From assembly GCF_001895025.1 (NCBI RefSeq), contig NZ_BCXI01000035.1:1-64000 (forward strand): a DNA stretch of 64,000 nt, given 5' to 3'. The notes below the pieces were generated by a model, which was given only the letters and a program-made list of their open reading frames with translations, did not search any database and was not told where the DNA came from. The translations under genes were made by a program, and so were the position numbers. Shown here piece by piece: positions 7,901-17,057 of the stretch (position 1 is the stretch's first letter; every line of letters begins with the position of its first letter). Source of the DNA: Rhodococcus zopfii NBRC 100606 = JCM 9919 (GTDB taxonomy: Bacteria > Actinomycetota > Actinomycetes > Mycobacteriales > Mycobacteriaceae).

Positions 7901-9274
7901 ATGGATCCGCAAGAGTCGACCGCGTCGATCGTGATCCGCGACGCCTACGTGGTCACGATGGACGCCGCCCGCACCGAACACCGACGCGGATACGTCGTCG
8001 TGGAGGGCAATCGCATCACGGAGGTCGGGGCGGGCGAACCGGCCGGATACGACCGCGCCACGATCGTCGACGGCAGCGGATGCGTGCTGACACCCGGGTT
8101 GATCAACACCCATCACCACCTGTATCAGTGGATCACCCGCGGGCTCGCCGTGGACCACACCCTGTTCGAATGGCTCACCACGCTCTATCCCGTGTGGGCG
8201 GGGATCGACGCCGACGCCGTGCACGTCGCCGCGAAGGGTGCGCTCGCGCACCTGGCGAAGACCGGGTGCACCACGAGCACCGACCACCACTACGTCGTGC
8301 CCCGCGACGGTGGTGACGTGTTCGGGGCGGAGATCGCCGCGGCCGCCGAGGTCGGCATCCGGTTCCATCCGTGCCGCGGTTCGATGGACCTGGGCACCAG
8401 CGCCGGGGGCCTGCCGCCGGACCACATCGTCGAGGGCCTCGACGCGATCCTCGACGGCAGCCGGCAGGCGGTCGAGCGGTGGCACGATCCGTCGTTCGAT
8501 TCGATGCTGCGGATCGCGCTGGCGCCGTGCTCCCCGTTCTCCGTCAGCACCGAGCTGCTGCGGCAGTCCGCGGTGCTGGCCCGCGACCTGGGGGTGCGGC
8601 TGCACACACACCTCGCCGAGACGCTCGACGAACAGGACTTCTGCCTCGAGCGGTTCGGCTGCAACCCCGTGCAGTACATGGAGTCGCTCGGCTGGACCGG
8701 CCCGGACGTCTGGTACGCGCACGCGGTGCACCTCGACGACCGCGACATCGGGGTGCTCGCCGCGTCCGGCACCGGCGCCGCGCACTGCCCGACGTCGAAC
8801 GGCCGGCTCGGCGCAGGCATCGCGCGCGCCGCCGACTTGTATGCCGCCGGGGTGCCGCTCGGTCTCGGCGTCGACGGTGCCGCGAGCAACGAATCGTGCT
8901 GCATGCTCGAGGAAGCCCACCACGCGGCGCTGTTCGCGCGCGCCCGCAGCGGTCCCCGCGCGATGACGGTGCGCCAGAGCCTCGAACTCGCCACGATCGG
9001 CGGGGCCCGGGTGCTGGGGCGGGAGAACGAGATCGGATCCGTCGAGGTCGGTAAGCTCGCCGATCTCGCGCTGTGGCGGATCGACACGCTGGCCCATTCC
9101 GGGATCACCGATCCCGTCGCGGCGATCGTGCTGGGTTCGCAGCCTCCGCTCGAACTGCTGCTGATCAACGGCCGCGAGGTGGTGCGCCGCGACGAGGTCC
9201 TCACCGTGGACGAGGACACCGTCGCAGGCGAGGTCGCCGCCGCCCATCGGGTGCTCGTCGCGAAAGCGGGGTGA
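7901..9274 (+). CDS. 8-oxoguanine/guanine deaminase-type amidohydrolase
   Basis: A 457-residue amidohydrolase of the TRZ/ATZ/8-oxoguanine deaminase group (COG0402). The metal-binding HxH is in NTHHHLYQ (His71, His73), a further histidine is in RLHTHLAE, followed by WYAHAVHLD and the metal/catalytic Asp in GVDGAASNES. The NTHHHLYQ variant and length fit the 8-oxoguanine deaminase branch, which hydrolytically removes the 2-amino group of oxidised purines. It is the first gene of a coupled set with the FAD and [2Fe-2S]-molybdenum subunits of a xanthine dehydrogenase-like enzyme, the same order as ssnA-ygfM-xdhD in E. coli. Guanine or another aminopurine is an alternative substrate. Confidence 0.85.
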   Translation: MDPQESTASIVIRDAYVVTMDAARTEHRRGYVVVEGNRITEVGAGEPAGYDRATIVDGSGCVLTPGLINTHHHLYQWITRGLAVDHTLFEWLTTLYPVWAGIDADAVHVAAKGALAHLAKTGCTTSTDHHYVVPRDGGDVFGAEIAAAAEVGIRFHPCRGSMDLGTSAGGLPPDHIVEGLDAILDGSRQAVERWHDPSFDSMLRIALAPCSPFSVSTELLRQSAVLARDLGVRLHTHLAETLDEQDFCLERFGCNPVQYMESLGWTGPDVWYAHAVHLDDRDIGVLAASGTGAAHCPTSNGRLGAGIARAADLYAAGVPLGLGVDGAASNESCCMLEEAHHAALFARARSGPRAMTVRQSLELATIGGARVLGRENEIGSVEVGKLADLALWRIDTLAHSGITDPVAAIVLGSQPPLELLLINGREVVRRDEVLTVDEDTVAGEVAAAHRVLVAKAG

Positions 9275-10089
9275 GCGCCGTGGATCTGCACACCGTCACC
9301 GACTATCGGGTGGCCCGCGAGCGCGCCGATCTCGTGGCCGGTCCCGGAACCGCCTACGTCGGCGGGGGAACGTGGCTGTTCTCCGAGCCGCAACCGCACC
9401 TGACCCGGCTGGTGGACCTGACCGGGTTGGAATGGCCCGCACTCACCGTCACCGAGGACGGTCTCGAGATCGCCGCGACGTGCACCGTCGAACGGATCGC
9501 AGACCTGTCCGATTCCGGAATCTGGACCGCTGCACCCCTGTTCCGGCAGTGCGCGTCGGCGCTGCTGGCGTCGTGGAAGATCTGGAAGCGCGCGACCGTC
9601 GGCGGCAACCTGTGCCTGTCGTTCCCCGCCGGTGCCATGATCTCCCTCGCCACCGCCCTCGACGGCACGGTGCTCATCTGGTCCGCGGACGGCACCGAGC
9701 GACGGCTACCGGTGGTGGACTTCGTGACCGGTATCGCCACCAACGTCCTCGGCGCCGGGGACGTTCTGCGCAGCATTCACCTTCCCGTCCGGGCGCTGCA
9801 GGCGCGCACCGCGTTCCGGAAGATCGCGTTGTCCCCGCTCGGCCGGTCGGGTGTGGTCGTGATCGGCCGGCAGGACCGGGACGGGAGAGTCACGCTGTCC
9901 GTCACCGCCGCCACGGACCGGCCGCGCGTGCTCGTACTCGACCGGATTCCCGACCGGCGAGAACTGGATGCGACACTGCGCGAACGGATTCCGGACGCCG
10001 CGTACTACACCGATGCCCACGGCGCCGCGGACTGGCGGCGCGCGGTCACCACCGTGCTCGCCGGTGAGATCTGTGAGGAGCTGTCGTGA
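9271..10089 (+). CDS. Xanthine dehydrogenase-like FAD-binding subunit
   Basis: A 272-residue FAD-binding subunit of a molybdenum hydroxylase. The first FAD-binding loop reads YVGGGTWL and the second, RATVGGNLCLSFPAG, matches the family ATxGGN motif; the CO-dehydrogenase flavoprotein C-terminal domain follows. GTG 9271 overlaps the stop of the deaminase gene; a GTG at 9280 is also possible. The stop overlaps the next start by 4 bases. It resembles E. coli YgfM in neighbourhood and should carry electrons from the iron-sulfur clusters of the next protein to its acceptor. Confidence 0.88.
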   Translation: MSAVDLHTVTDYRVARERADLVAGPGTAYVGGGTWLFSEPQPHLTRLVDLTGLEWPALTVTEDGLEIAATCTVERIADLSDSGIWTAAPLFRQCASALLASWKIWKRATVGGNLCLSFPAGAMISLATALDGTVLIWSADGTERRLPVVDFVTGIATNVLGAGDVLRSIHLPVRALQARTAFRKIALSPLGRSGVVVIGRQDRDGRVTLSVTAATDRPRVLVLDRIPDRRELDATLRERIPDAAYYTDAHGAADWRRAVTTVLAGEICEELS

Positions 10090-12788
10090 AATTCACCGTC
10101 AACGGTCGTGAGATCGACACCCCCGCACGGCCCGGGCAGTGCCTGCGCACCCTGCTGCGCGAGAACGCCCACTTCGAGGTGAAGAAGGGGTGCGACGCCG
10201 GCGACTGCGGCGCCTGCTCGGTCCTCGTCGACGGCGAAGCCGTGCATTCGTGTCTCTACCCGGCGCAGCGCGCCGACGGCCGTGTCGTCACCACCGTGTC
10301 CGGGCTCGGCACCCCCGGGAACCTGCACCCGGTGCAGCGCAAGTTCGTCGACGCCGCCGGATTCCAGTGCGGATTCTGCACCGCCGGAATGATCGTCACC
10401 GCCTCGACATTCACCGACGACGATCTCGACGACCTGCCGAACCGGCTCAAGGGCAACCTGTGCCGGTGCACCGGCTACCGGTCCATCGACGATGCCCTGC
10501 ACGGTGTCACCAACGTCGAACGCCTCGGGGCCGCACCGTCGTGCGGCCGGTCACAGCCGGCGCCCGCCGGTCCGCGCGTGGTCACCGGCACCGAGGAATA
10601 CACCTTCGACACCGTGGTGGACGGCGCGTTGCACATCGCGGTGCTCGGCAGCCCGCACGCGCACGCCCGCATCGCGGCGATCGACACCACGGCGGCCGAA
10701 GCCCTGCCGGGCGTCCACGCGGTCCTCTGTTATCGGGACGCGCCCGACATCGCGTATTCGACAGCGCGACACGAGAACAGAACCGAAGACCCCGACGACA
10801 CCGTCCTGTTCGATCGGGTGCTGCGGTTCCACGGACAGCGCGTCGCCGCGGTCGTTGCCGAGTCGCCGGCGATCGCACAGCAGGGTTGCCGCCTGCTCGC
10901 CGTCCAATACGAGGAACTGCCGTTCGTGCTCGACCCGGACGAGGCGCGCTCGCCCGGGGCGCCGCTGCTGCACGCGGACAAGGGACCCGACGCCCGCATT
11001 GCCGACCCCGCCCGCAACCTCATCGGCGAGGTGCACGGCGGGGTCGGGGACATCGAGGCCGGGATCGCCGCGGCCGCCGCGGTCGTGCGCGGCCGGTGGC
11101 AGACCCAGCGCGTGCAGCACACCCACCTCGAAACCCACGGCGCCATCGGCTGGATCGACGACGACGGGCGCCTGGTGATCCGCAGCTCCACGCAGGTGCC
11201 GTTCCTCGTCCGCGACGAGCTGTGCCACGTGTTCGGCCTCGAACGCGACCGGGTGCGGGTGTTCACGGCGCGGATCGGCGGCGGGTTCGGCGGGAAGCAG
11301 GAGATCCTGGTCGAGGACGTCGTCGCCGCGGCGGTGCTGCGGACCGGACGTCCCGTGCAGTGGGAGTTCACGCGCAGCGACCAGTTGACGGTCGCGCCGT
11401 GCCGGCACCCGATGCGCGTCGACGTCACCATCGCCGCGGACGCCGACGGTGTTCTCACCGCGCTGGCCATCGACGTGCTCAACGACGGCGGCGCGTACGG
11501 AAACCATTCGGCGAGTGTCATGTTCCACGGGTGCGGCGAATCGGTCGAGGTGTACCGGTGCCCGAACAAGCGTGTCGACGCCCAATCCGTGTACACGAAC
11601 AACCGGCCGTCCGGGGCGTTCCGCGGCTACGGCCTCGGGCAGGTGGTCTTCGCCGTCGAGTCGGCGATGGACGAACTCGCGCTGGAACTCGGCATCGACC
11701 CGTACGACCTGCGTCGGCGCAACGTCGTGGTTCCGGGCGACGATCTGATCGGAGCGCACCCCGAGGGCGCCGACCTCGTGTTCGGCAGCTACGGCCTCGA
11801 CCGGTGCCTCGACGTCGTGCAGGACGCCCTGTCGCGGGGCAACGACGTCGTGGCTCCGCCCGGAGCGCAGTGGCGTATCGGTGAGGGCATGGCGCTGTCG
11901 ATGATCGCGTCCAACCCGCCCGGCGGCCACTTCGCCGAAACCTCAATCGAACTGCTCTCCGACGGAACGTATCTCGCACGGGTCGGCACCGCAGAGTTCG
12001 GCAACGGCACCACCACGGTGCACACCCAGATCGCCGCGACCGAACTGGGCACCAGCCCCGACCGGATCCGGGTCCGGCAATCCGACACGGACGTCACCAC
12101 CCACGACACCGGCGCCTACGGATCCTCCGGCACCGTCGTGGCCGCCAAGGCGCTGCTGGCCGCGGCGCGGGAACTGCACGGCCGCATCCGCAAGCTCGCT
12201 GCCGAACTGACCGGCACCGACGCCGAAACGATCGTGCTCGAACCCGACGGAGCGCGGTCCGGGGACGTGCTGGTGACACCCGCCGAACTGCTCGAGGCGG
12301 CCGGTGAACCGCTGCGCGCCGAGGGCAACCACGGCGGGTTGCCTCGGTCGCTGTCGTTCAATGTGCAGGGCTTCCGGGTCGCGGTGGATGTGCGTACCGG
12401 CGAGCTCCGGATCCTGCAGTCGGTGCAGGCCGCCGACGCCGGCACGGTCGTCAACCCGGAGCAGTGCCGCGGGCAGGTGGAAGGCGGCGTCGCGCAGGGA
12501 TTCGGCACGGCCCTCTACGAGGAGCTCATCACCGACGAGTGTGGCCGGGTGACGACGAATGTGCTCCGCAACTACCACATCCCGCAGTACGCGGACGTGC
12601 CGCGCACCGAGGTGCACTTCGTCGACACCTTCGACTCGATCGGCCCGATGGGTGCGAAGTCGATGAGCGAGGCGCCGTTCAACCCCGTCGCCGCGGCGCT
12701 GGCGAACGCGGTGCGCCGCGCGATCGGGGTGCGGCCATGCGAACTGCCGATCTCCCGCGACCGGATCTGGCGGCTGCTGCAGGAATAG
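10086..12788 (+). CDS. Xanthine dehydrogenase-like enzyme, fused [2Fe-2S] and molybdopterin subunits
   Basis: A 900-residue protein that joins what are usually two subunits. Residues 1-160 are the small subunit: a plant-type [2Fe-2S] site (KKGCDAGDCGACSVL and a fourth Cys in VHSC) and the second cluster (CGFCTAGM and CRCTGY). The remainder is the molybdenum-binding subunit with RIGGGFGGKQE, the RPSGAFRGYG substrate-channel segment, and a C-terminal SMSEAPFN segment carrying the expected active-site Glu (about 862), although the usual GVGE wording is changed. The same fusion is seen in E. coli XdhD (YgfN). In this setting purine hydroxylation (hypoxanthine/xanthine to urate) is likely. The GTG start overlaps the stop of the FAD subunit gene. 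Confidence 0.9.
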   Translation: MKFTVNGREIDTPARPGQCLRTLLRENAHFEVKKGCDAGDCGACSVLVDGEAVHSCLYPAQRADGRVVTTVSGLGTPGNLHPVQRKFVDAAGFQCGFCTAGMIVTASTFTDDDLDDLPNRLKGNLCRCTGYRSIDDALHGVTNVERLGAAPSCGRSQPAPAGPRVVTGTEEYTFDTVVDGALHIAVLGSPHAHARIAAIDTTAAEALPGVHAVLCYRDAPDIAYSTARHENRTEDPDDTVLFDRVLRFHGQRVAAVVAESPAIAQQGCRLLAVQYEELPFVLDPDEARSPGAPLLHADKGPDARIADPARNLIGEVHGGVGDIEAGIAAAAAVVRGRWQTQRVQHTHLETHGAIGWIDDDGRLVIRSSTQVPFLVRDELCHVFGLERDRVRVFTARIGGGFGGKQEILVEDVVAAAVLRTGRPVQWEFTRSDQLTVAPCRHPMRVDVTIAADADGVLTALAIDVLNDGGAYGNHSASVMFHGCGESVEVYRCPNKRVDAQSVYTNNRPSGAFRGYGLGQVVFAVESAMDELALELGIDPYDLRRRNVVVPGDDLIGAHPEGADLVFGSYGLDRCLDVVQDALSRGNDVVAPPGAQWRIGEGMALSMIASNPPGGHFAETSIELLSDGTYLARVGTAEFGNGTTTVHTQIAATELGTSPDRIRVRQSDTDVTTHDTGAYGSSGTVVAAKALLAAARELHGRIRKLAAELTGTDAETIVLEPDGARSGDVLVTPAELLEAAGEPLRAEGNHGGLPRSLSFNVQGFRVAVDVRTGELRILQSVQAADAGTVVNPEQCRGQVEGGVAQGFGTALYEELITDECGRVTTNVLRNYHIPQYADVPRTEVHFVDTFDSIGPMGAKSMSEAPFNPVAAALANAVRRAIGVRPCELPISRDRIWRLLQE

Positions 12789-12789
12789 A

Positions 12790-12809
12790 CGGGCCGGACT
12801 CGCGGCCCG
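12790..12809. terminator. Short hairpin after the xanthine dehydrogenase gene
   Basis: CGGGCCG (12790-12796) and CGGCCCG (12803-12809) form a 7-bp stem with a 6-base loop, one base after the stop and ahead of the convergent ABC ATPase gene. There is no T-tract, so it is a modest terminator candidate. Confidence 0.4.
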
Positions 12810-12826
12810 GTCGTGCCCGACCCTTC

Positions 12827-13666
12827 TCAGGCGTCGACGAGTTCGGCGCCGTGGAACAGCAACCCGGATAGCCGATCGACGTAGGCGTGGAACTCCGGGC
12901 TGCGCATCGTCTCGGCGGTGCGGGGCCGCGGCAGGTCGATCGGCACGACGTCGAGCACCCGGCCCGGCCGCGCACTCATCACCGCGACCGCATCCGACAG
13001 CAGCACGGCCTCGGCGATGCCGTGGGTGACCATGAGGGTCGTCGCGGGCTTCTCGGTCCAGATGCGTTGCAGCTCGAGGTTCAGCCGCTGGCGCGTCATG
13101 TCGTCGAGGGCGCCGAACGGTTCGTCGAGCAGCAGCACCGATGGGCGAAGCACCAGCGCCCGCGCGATGGAGACGCGCTGCCGCATGCCGCCGGAAAGGT
13201 GTGCGGGCTTGGCTTTCTCGAAGCCGCGCAGTCCCACGAGTTCGATGAGTTCACGCACCGATTCGGGTTCGGCGGTAAGTCCGGCCACCTTCCGGGGCAG
13301 GGCGATGTTCGCCTCGACGGTGCGCCACGGCAGCAACGCCGCATCCTGGAAGGCCACGCCGAGTTCGTGCGCTTCGCGGAGTTCCTGCGGGCTCATGCCG
13401 TTGACGAGGACGGTGCCGTCGTCCGGGCGGTCGAGGCCCGCGAGAATCCGCAGAACCGTCGACTTGCCGCACCCGGACGGTCCGAGAAGGGAGAGGAACT
13501 GTCCCTCGGGGGTGCGCAGGTCCACGTTGTCGAGAGCGGTGACCGTGTTCCGGCCGGACCTGAAATGGCGGGAGAGGCCGGTGATGTCGAGGCCTGTGCC
13601 GAGGGGCCGTGAACCTGTGGTGGCCGGTGAAGAGGTAGCAGTCACGATGGCGCAACTCCGATCCAT
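12827..13666 (-). CDS. ABC transporter ATPase (nitrate/sulfonate/taurine/NMT1 type)
   Basis: A 279-residue cytoplasmic ATPase with Walker [11 protein letters not shown]-loop FQDAALLPW, signature LSGGMRQR, Walker B VLLLDEPF and the switch histidine in MVTHG. The FQDAALLPW wording is typical of the SsuB/TauB/ThiZ group. The matching permease and binding protein lie on the opposite strand beyond the divergent promoter (15443-18092), so the importer is split across the intergenic region. The ATG at 13666 is used; an in-frame GTG at 13645 would still leave the full domain. Confidence 0.9.
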   Translation of the reverse strand: MDRSCAIVTATSSPATTGSRPLGTGLDITGLSRHFRSGRNTVTALDNVDLRTPEGQFLSLLGPSGCGKSTVLRILAGLDRPDDGTVLVNGMSPQELREAHELGVAFQDAALLPWRTVEANIALPRKVAGLTAEPESVRELIELVGLRGFEKAKPAHLSGGMRQRVSIARALVLRPSVLLLDEPFGALDDMTRQRLNLELQRIWTEKPATTLMVTHGIAEAVLLSDAVAVMSARPGRVLDVVPIDLPRPRTAETMRSPEFHAYVDRLSGLLFHGAELVDA

Positions 13667-13986
13667 GGGCGATTCGGGAACGACCGGGACGGGACGCGGC
13701 CGGGATCACGGCGCGGGTTCGGGTCCGGTGCGAATTCTCACCGTGCCGCCCCCGTCGCGCCCTGTCAAGCTGATCGCTCGCGTTACGCATCGTTAACAGC
13801 AGCGCAAACGGATCGTTCATCGAGCTCCGTAAATTCTTGCGTCATAAAGGCATCCAGGGTGCCTGCACAGTCCGTCCGGCTCCGCCGGTCAACGATCCGG
13901 AGCTCCCCTCCGGAGGAGGACTCGAACTTCCGGTGACGGGTGCGAGGGCCGTCACAGACACATACGTCTGTCGGTGGAGGTTCCTC
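13667..13986. promoter_or_regulatory. Divergent promoter region with inverted repeat
   Basis: This 320-base gene-free stretch separates the ATPase gene from the catabolic operon that starts at 13987. A perfect inverted repeat, ACAGAC-acatac-GTCTGT (13954-13971), lies immediately upstream of the GGTGGAGG ribosome binding site (13973-13980), where a bound protein or RNA hairpin would block initiation. The least GC-rich segment (about 13780-13850, with GCATCGTTAACAGC and GTAAATTCTTGCG) is the likeliest promoter site. No conserved ORF was found in it. Confidence 0.5.
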
Positions 13987-15342
13987 GTGCATGATCTCGT
14001 GATCCGCGACATCGGACATCTGGTTCTCGAACCGGGCTCCGAGCTGTCCGGGGCCTGGCTGGCGGTGTCATCGGGCCGCGTCGCCGCCGTCGGCGTATCC
14101 GGAACGGAACCTCATGCACAGCAGACTATTTCCGTCGGCGGGCGCATCGTGACGCCGGGCCTGATCAACACGCATCACCACATCTATCAGAACCTGACCC
14201 GCTCCTACGGTCCGGTCGTCAACGGATCGTTGTTCGACTGGCTCACCGGCCTGTACCCGATCTGGGCCGGCCTCGACGAGGAAGCGGTGTACGTCTCGAC
14301 ATATGTCGGGCTCGCCGAACTGCTGCTCGGCGGCTGCACGACGTCCACCGACCATCTCTACGTGCATCCGCGGCCGAAGCTCATCGATGCGCAGATCTGC
14401 GCCGCGCGGGATATCGGATTCCGCTTCTACCCGACCCGCGGCTCGATGTCGTTGTCCACCAAGGATGGTGGACTCCCGCCCGACAGTGTCACCCAGGACT
14501 GTGACACCATTCTCGCCGACAGCCGGCGGCTGATCGATACCTATCATGATCCCGCGCCGGGCGCGATGACGCGGATCGCGCTCGCCCCGTGCTCACCGTT
14601 CTCCGTGGACGAGACGTTGATGCGGCAGACCGCGGAGCTGTCCGAAAACACCGGTGTCCGGATGCACAGCCATCTGGCCGAGGACCGCGACGAGCACGCC
14701 TACTGTCTCGAGCGGTACGGCCGCACCCCCGTGGAGCACTTCGAAGAGCTCGGCTGGGCCGGCGACCGCTCGTGGGTCGCGCACTTCATCCACCCGTCCG
14801 ACGACGAGGCCCGCCGGCTCGCCGCAGCCGGCGTGGGTGTCGCGCACTGCCCGAGCTCGAACATGCTCATCGGCGCCGGCACCGCCCGGGTCGCCGAACT
14901 TCGCCGGAGCGGCGCGGCCGTCGGGTTGGGGTGCGACGGCTCGGCCTCGACCGATCACGCGTCGCTGTGGCTCGAGGCGCGCACCGCGCTGCTGCTCGGC
15001 CGCTTCGCGGGCGGCCCGACCGCCATGACCGCCCGCGATGCACTGGAGATCGCCACGGTGGGGTCCGCACGCTGTCTCGGATGGGACGACGAACTCGGCA
15101 GGCTCACACCGGGTTCGGTAGCAGACCTGGTGGCCTGGCACCTCGATCCGGTGTCGCTCGCCGGAGCGCTGACCGATCCGGTCGAGGCGCTGCTGCGCTG
15201 TGGACCGGCGCGGGCCTGGACGACGGTCGTCGACGGGCGGGTCCTCGTCGACGCCGGCGAGCTCCGGTTGCGCGGCCTACCCGAAGCATTGGCCGACCAC
15301 CGCCGCATCGCGACCCGCATGCAGAGCGCATTCGTGAACTGA
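13987..15342 (+). CDS. Second 8-oxoguanine deaminase-like amidohydrolase
   Basis: A 451-residue paralogue of the deaminase at 7901. It shows NTHHHIYQ, RMHSHLAED, SWVAHFIHPSD and GCDGSASTDH in the same order, so the mononuclear metal site is intact. GTG 13987, six bases after GGTGGAGG, is chosen over an upstream ATG at 13837 whose extra 50 residues do not match the family. It opens the plus-strand operon that goes on with the importer and the oxidative genes, so it probably deaminates the imported substrate or an early intermediate. Differences around the second histidine and after the catalytic Asp suggest another ring substrate than the first copy. Confidence 0.85.
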   Translation: MHDLVIRDIGHLVLEPGSELSGAWLAVSSGRVAAVGVSGTEPHAQQTISVGGRIVTPGLINTHHHIYQNLTRSYGPVVNGSLFDWLTGLYPIWAGLDEEAVYVSTYVGLAELLLGGCTTSTDHLYVHPRPKLIDAQICAARDIGFRFYPTRGSMSLSTKDGGLPPDSVTQDCDTILADSRRLIDTYHDPAPGAMTRIALAPCSPFSVDETLMRQTAELSENTGVRMHSHLAEDRDEHAYCLERYGRTPVEHFEELGWAGDRSWVAHFIHPSDDEARRLAAAGVGVAHCPSSNMLIGAGTARVAELRRSGAAVGLGCDGSASTDHASLWLEARTALLLGRFAGGPTAMTARDALEIATVGSARCLGWDDELGRLTPGSVADLVAWHLDPVSLAGALTDPVEALLRCGPARAWTTVVDGRVLVDAGELRLRGLPEALADHRRIATRMQSAFVN

Positions 15343-15383
15343 CTGCCCGCAGGTTTCGAACGACGATGGGAGGAACCACACCG

Positions 15384-15446
15384 ATGTGGATCGACGAGAA
15401 GACCTCACCGCACCGGCCGATCCGGACACCGGAGCACACGGCATGA
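15384..15446 (+). CDS. Possible 20-residue ORF overlapping the permease start
   Basis: ATG 15384 has a strong GGGAGGA site (15368-15374) and opens a 20-residue frame whose stop overlaps the ATG of the permease at 15443 (ATGA). This could be a translated coupling peptide. Alternatively the same ribosome binding site serves a GTG at 15386 in the permease frame, adding 19 residues to the permease; then this ORF is not real. The peptide resembles nothing I know. Confidence 0.25.
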   Translation: MWIDEKTSPHRPIRTPEHTA

Positions 15447-17047
15447 CCGCCGTGCCGATGGCCGTCGCCGGAGGCCGGGTCGTGCCGCCCGGCGTGAGCG
15501 CGACGGTCCGGGACCGGCTGACCGGCTGGTTGCACCGCGTCGGCGGCATCGCGGTTCTGCTCGTGGTCTGGCAGGCGCTCGCCGCGACGGTGTTCGCGTC
15601 CTACTATGCGCTGCCGACCCCGACGGCGATCGTGGCGCAGGCCGTCACCGACTGGCCGATGGTGTGGCCGAACCTGCTGCAGACCGCACGGGAAGCGAGC
15701 CTGGGCTGGCTGTTCGGCAATGCTCTCGCGTTCGCGCTGGCGTTGGTGTTCCTGACCGTGCGTCCCGTCGAGAAGGTCGCGACGCAGGTGGCGCTCGCGC
15801 TGTACTGCCTGCCCGTGATCGCGATCGCCCCCATCCTCACCGCGGTGCTGGACGGGGATCACCCCCAGATCGTCATCGCCGCGCAGGGCGTGTTCTTCAC
15901 GACGCTGGTTGCGCTGATGCTCGGTGCCAAGTCCGCAGACCGCTCCGCACTGGACGTCGTGAGCACCGCGGGCGGATCGAAATGGCAGCAGTTCCTGCAT
16001 GTGCGGCTCCCCGCGGCACTGCCGGCGACGTTCGGGGGCTTGCGGATCGCGGCGCCGGCGGCAGTGCTCGGCGCGATCATCGGCGAATATCTCGGCGCGG
16101 ATTCCGGTCTCGGTGTCGCGATGGTGTACGCGCAGCAGTCCCTCGACGTGGAGCGCACGTGGGCGCTGGCGCTGTACGCGACCCTGCTGGCCGGCGCCGC
16201 CTACGCGATCACGGCCGTCGTCGAGCGGCGGGTGTGCCACTGGTCGGCCAGCATGAACAATGCTGCGCCCGAGACGAAACCGCGTTCGATGGCCCGGCGA
16301 GCCGCCGCGACGATCGGAACCGCACTGGGGGCGACCGCCGGTTCGGTGGCGCTGTGGCAGCTGGCGATCGGTGGCCTCGATCCGTACTTCGCGAAGGGGC
16401 CCGCCGATGTCTGGGCCTACCTGACCACGCCCGGCGACGAACGCTCCCAACTGCTCGCCGCTCTCGGTACGACGGTGCTGCATGCCGGGTACGGCTATCT
16501 CGCCGGCACCGTCGCGGCTCTGCTCGTCGCGGGTGCGGTGCTGACCTGGCCCGCGGTGGATGCGGCCGTGATGCCGGTGGCGATCGCGCTGCGCGCCGTC
16601 CCACTCGTGGCGATGACCCCGCTCATCGCGCTGGTATTCGGCCGCGGCGTCGCCACGGTCGTCGTCATCGCGGGCATCGTCACGTTCTTCCCGTCGCTGG
16701 TCACGATCGTCACCGGATTGCGATCGGTACCGCAGGGTGCCGTCGACCTGCTCACCGCCTACGGTGCGTCGACCCTCGGCGTGATGGTCCGGGCCCGCAT
16801 CCCGTACGCACTGCCCAGCGTCTTCGCCGCGGCCCGCATCGCAGCTCCGTCCGCCGTGATGGGCGCGCTGCTCGCCGAGTGGCTCGCGACCGGAGACGGC
16901 ATCGGATTCCTCATGCTGCGCGCCTCCACCAGCGCGAACTACGACCGGTTGTGGTCCTCGGTCGTCCTGGTGACCACCGTATCCCTGATCGCCTACGCAC
17001 TCGCCGCCGCCGCCGAGAATGCACTGAGCCGCAATCGTTTCCACTAG
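15443..17047 (+). CDS. ABC transporter permease, two permease units fused in one chain
   Basis: A 534-residue integral membrane protein made of two BPD_transp_1 permease units in tandem. The first unit spans roughly residues 20-245 and the second roughly 275-530; each has its own EAA-type coupling loop (DVVSTAGGSKWQQFLHVRLPAALP in part, and DLLTAYGASTLGVMVRARIPYALP in part). SsuC/TauC/ThiX-type importers usually form homodimers of a 250-residue permease, so a fused pseudo-dimer with diverged halves is uncommon. It would pair with the ATPase at 12827 and the binding protein at 17058. The start at 15443 or GTG 15386 is not settled. Confidence 0.88.
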   Translation: MTAVPMAVAGGRVVPPGVSATVRDRLTGWLHRVGGIAVLLVVWQALAATVFASYYALPTPTAIVAQAVTDWPMVWPNLLQTAREASLGWLFGNALAFALALVFLTVRPVEKVATQVALALYCLPVIAIAPILTAVLDGDHPQIVIAAQGVFFTTLVALMLGAKSADRSALDVVSTAGGSKWQQFLHVRLPAALPATFGGLRIAAPAAVLGAIIGEYLGADSGLGVAMVYAQQSLDVERTWALALYATLLAGAAYAITAVVERRVCHWSASMNNAAPETKPRSMARRAAATIGTALGATAGSVALWQLAIGGLDPYFAKGPADVWAYLTTPGDERSQLLAALGTTVLHAGYGYLAGTVAALLVAGAVLTWPAVDAAVMPVAIALRAVPLVAMTPLIALVFGRGVATVVVIAGIVTFFPSLVTIVTGLRSVPQGAVDLLTAYGASTLGVMVRARIPYALPSVFAAARIAAPSAVMGALLAEWLATGDGIGFLMLRASTSANYDRLWSSVVLVTTVSLIAYALAAAAENALSRNRFH

Positions 17048-17057
17048 GAGTATGTCG

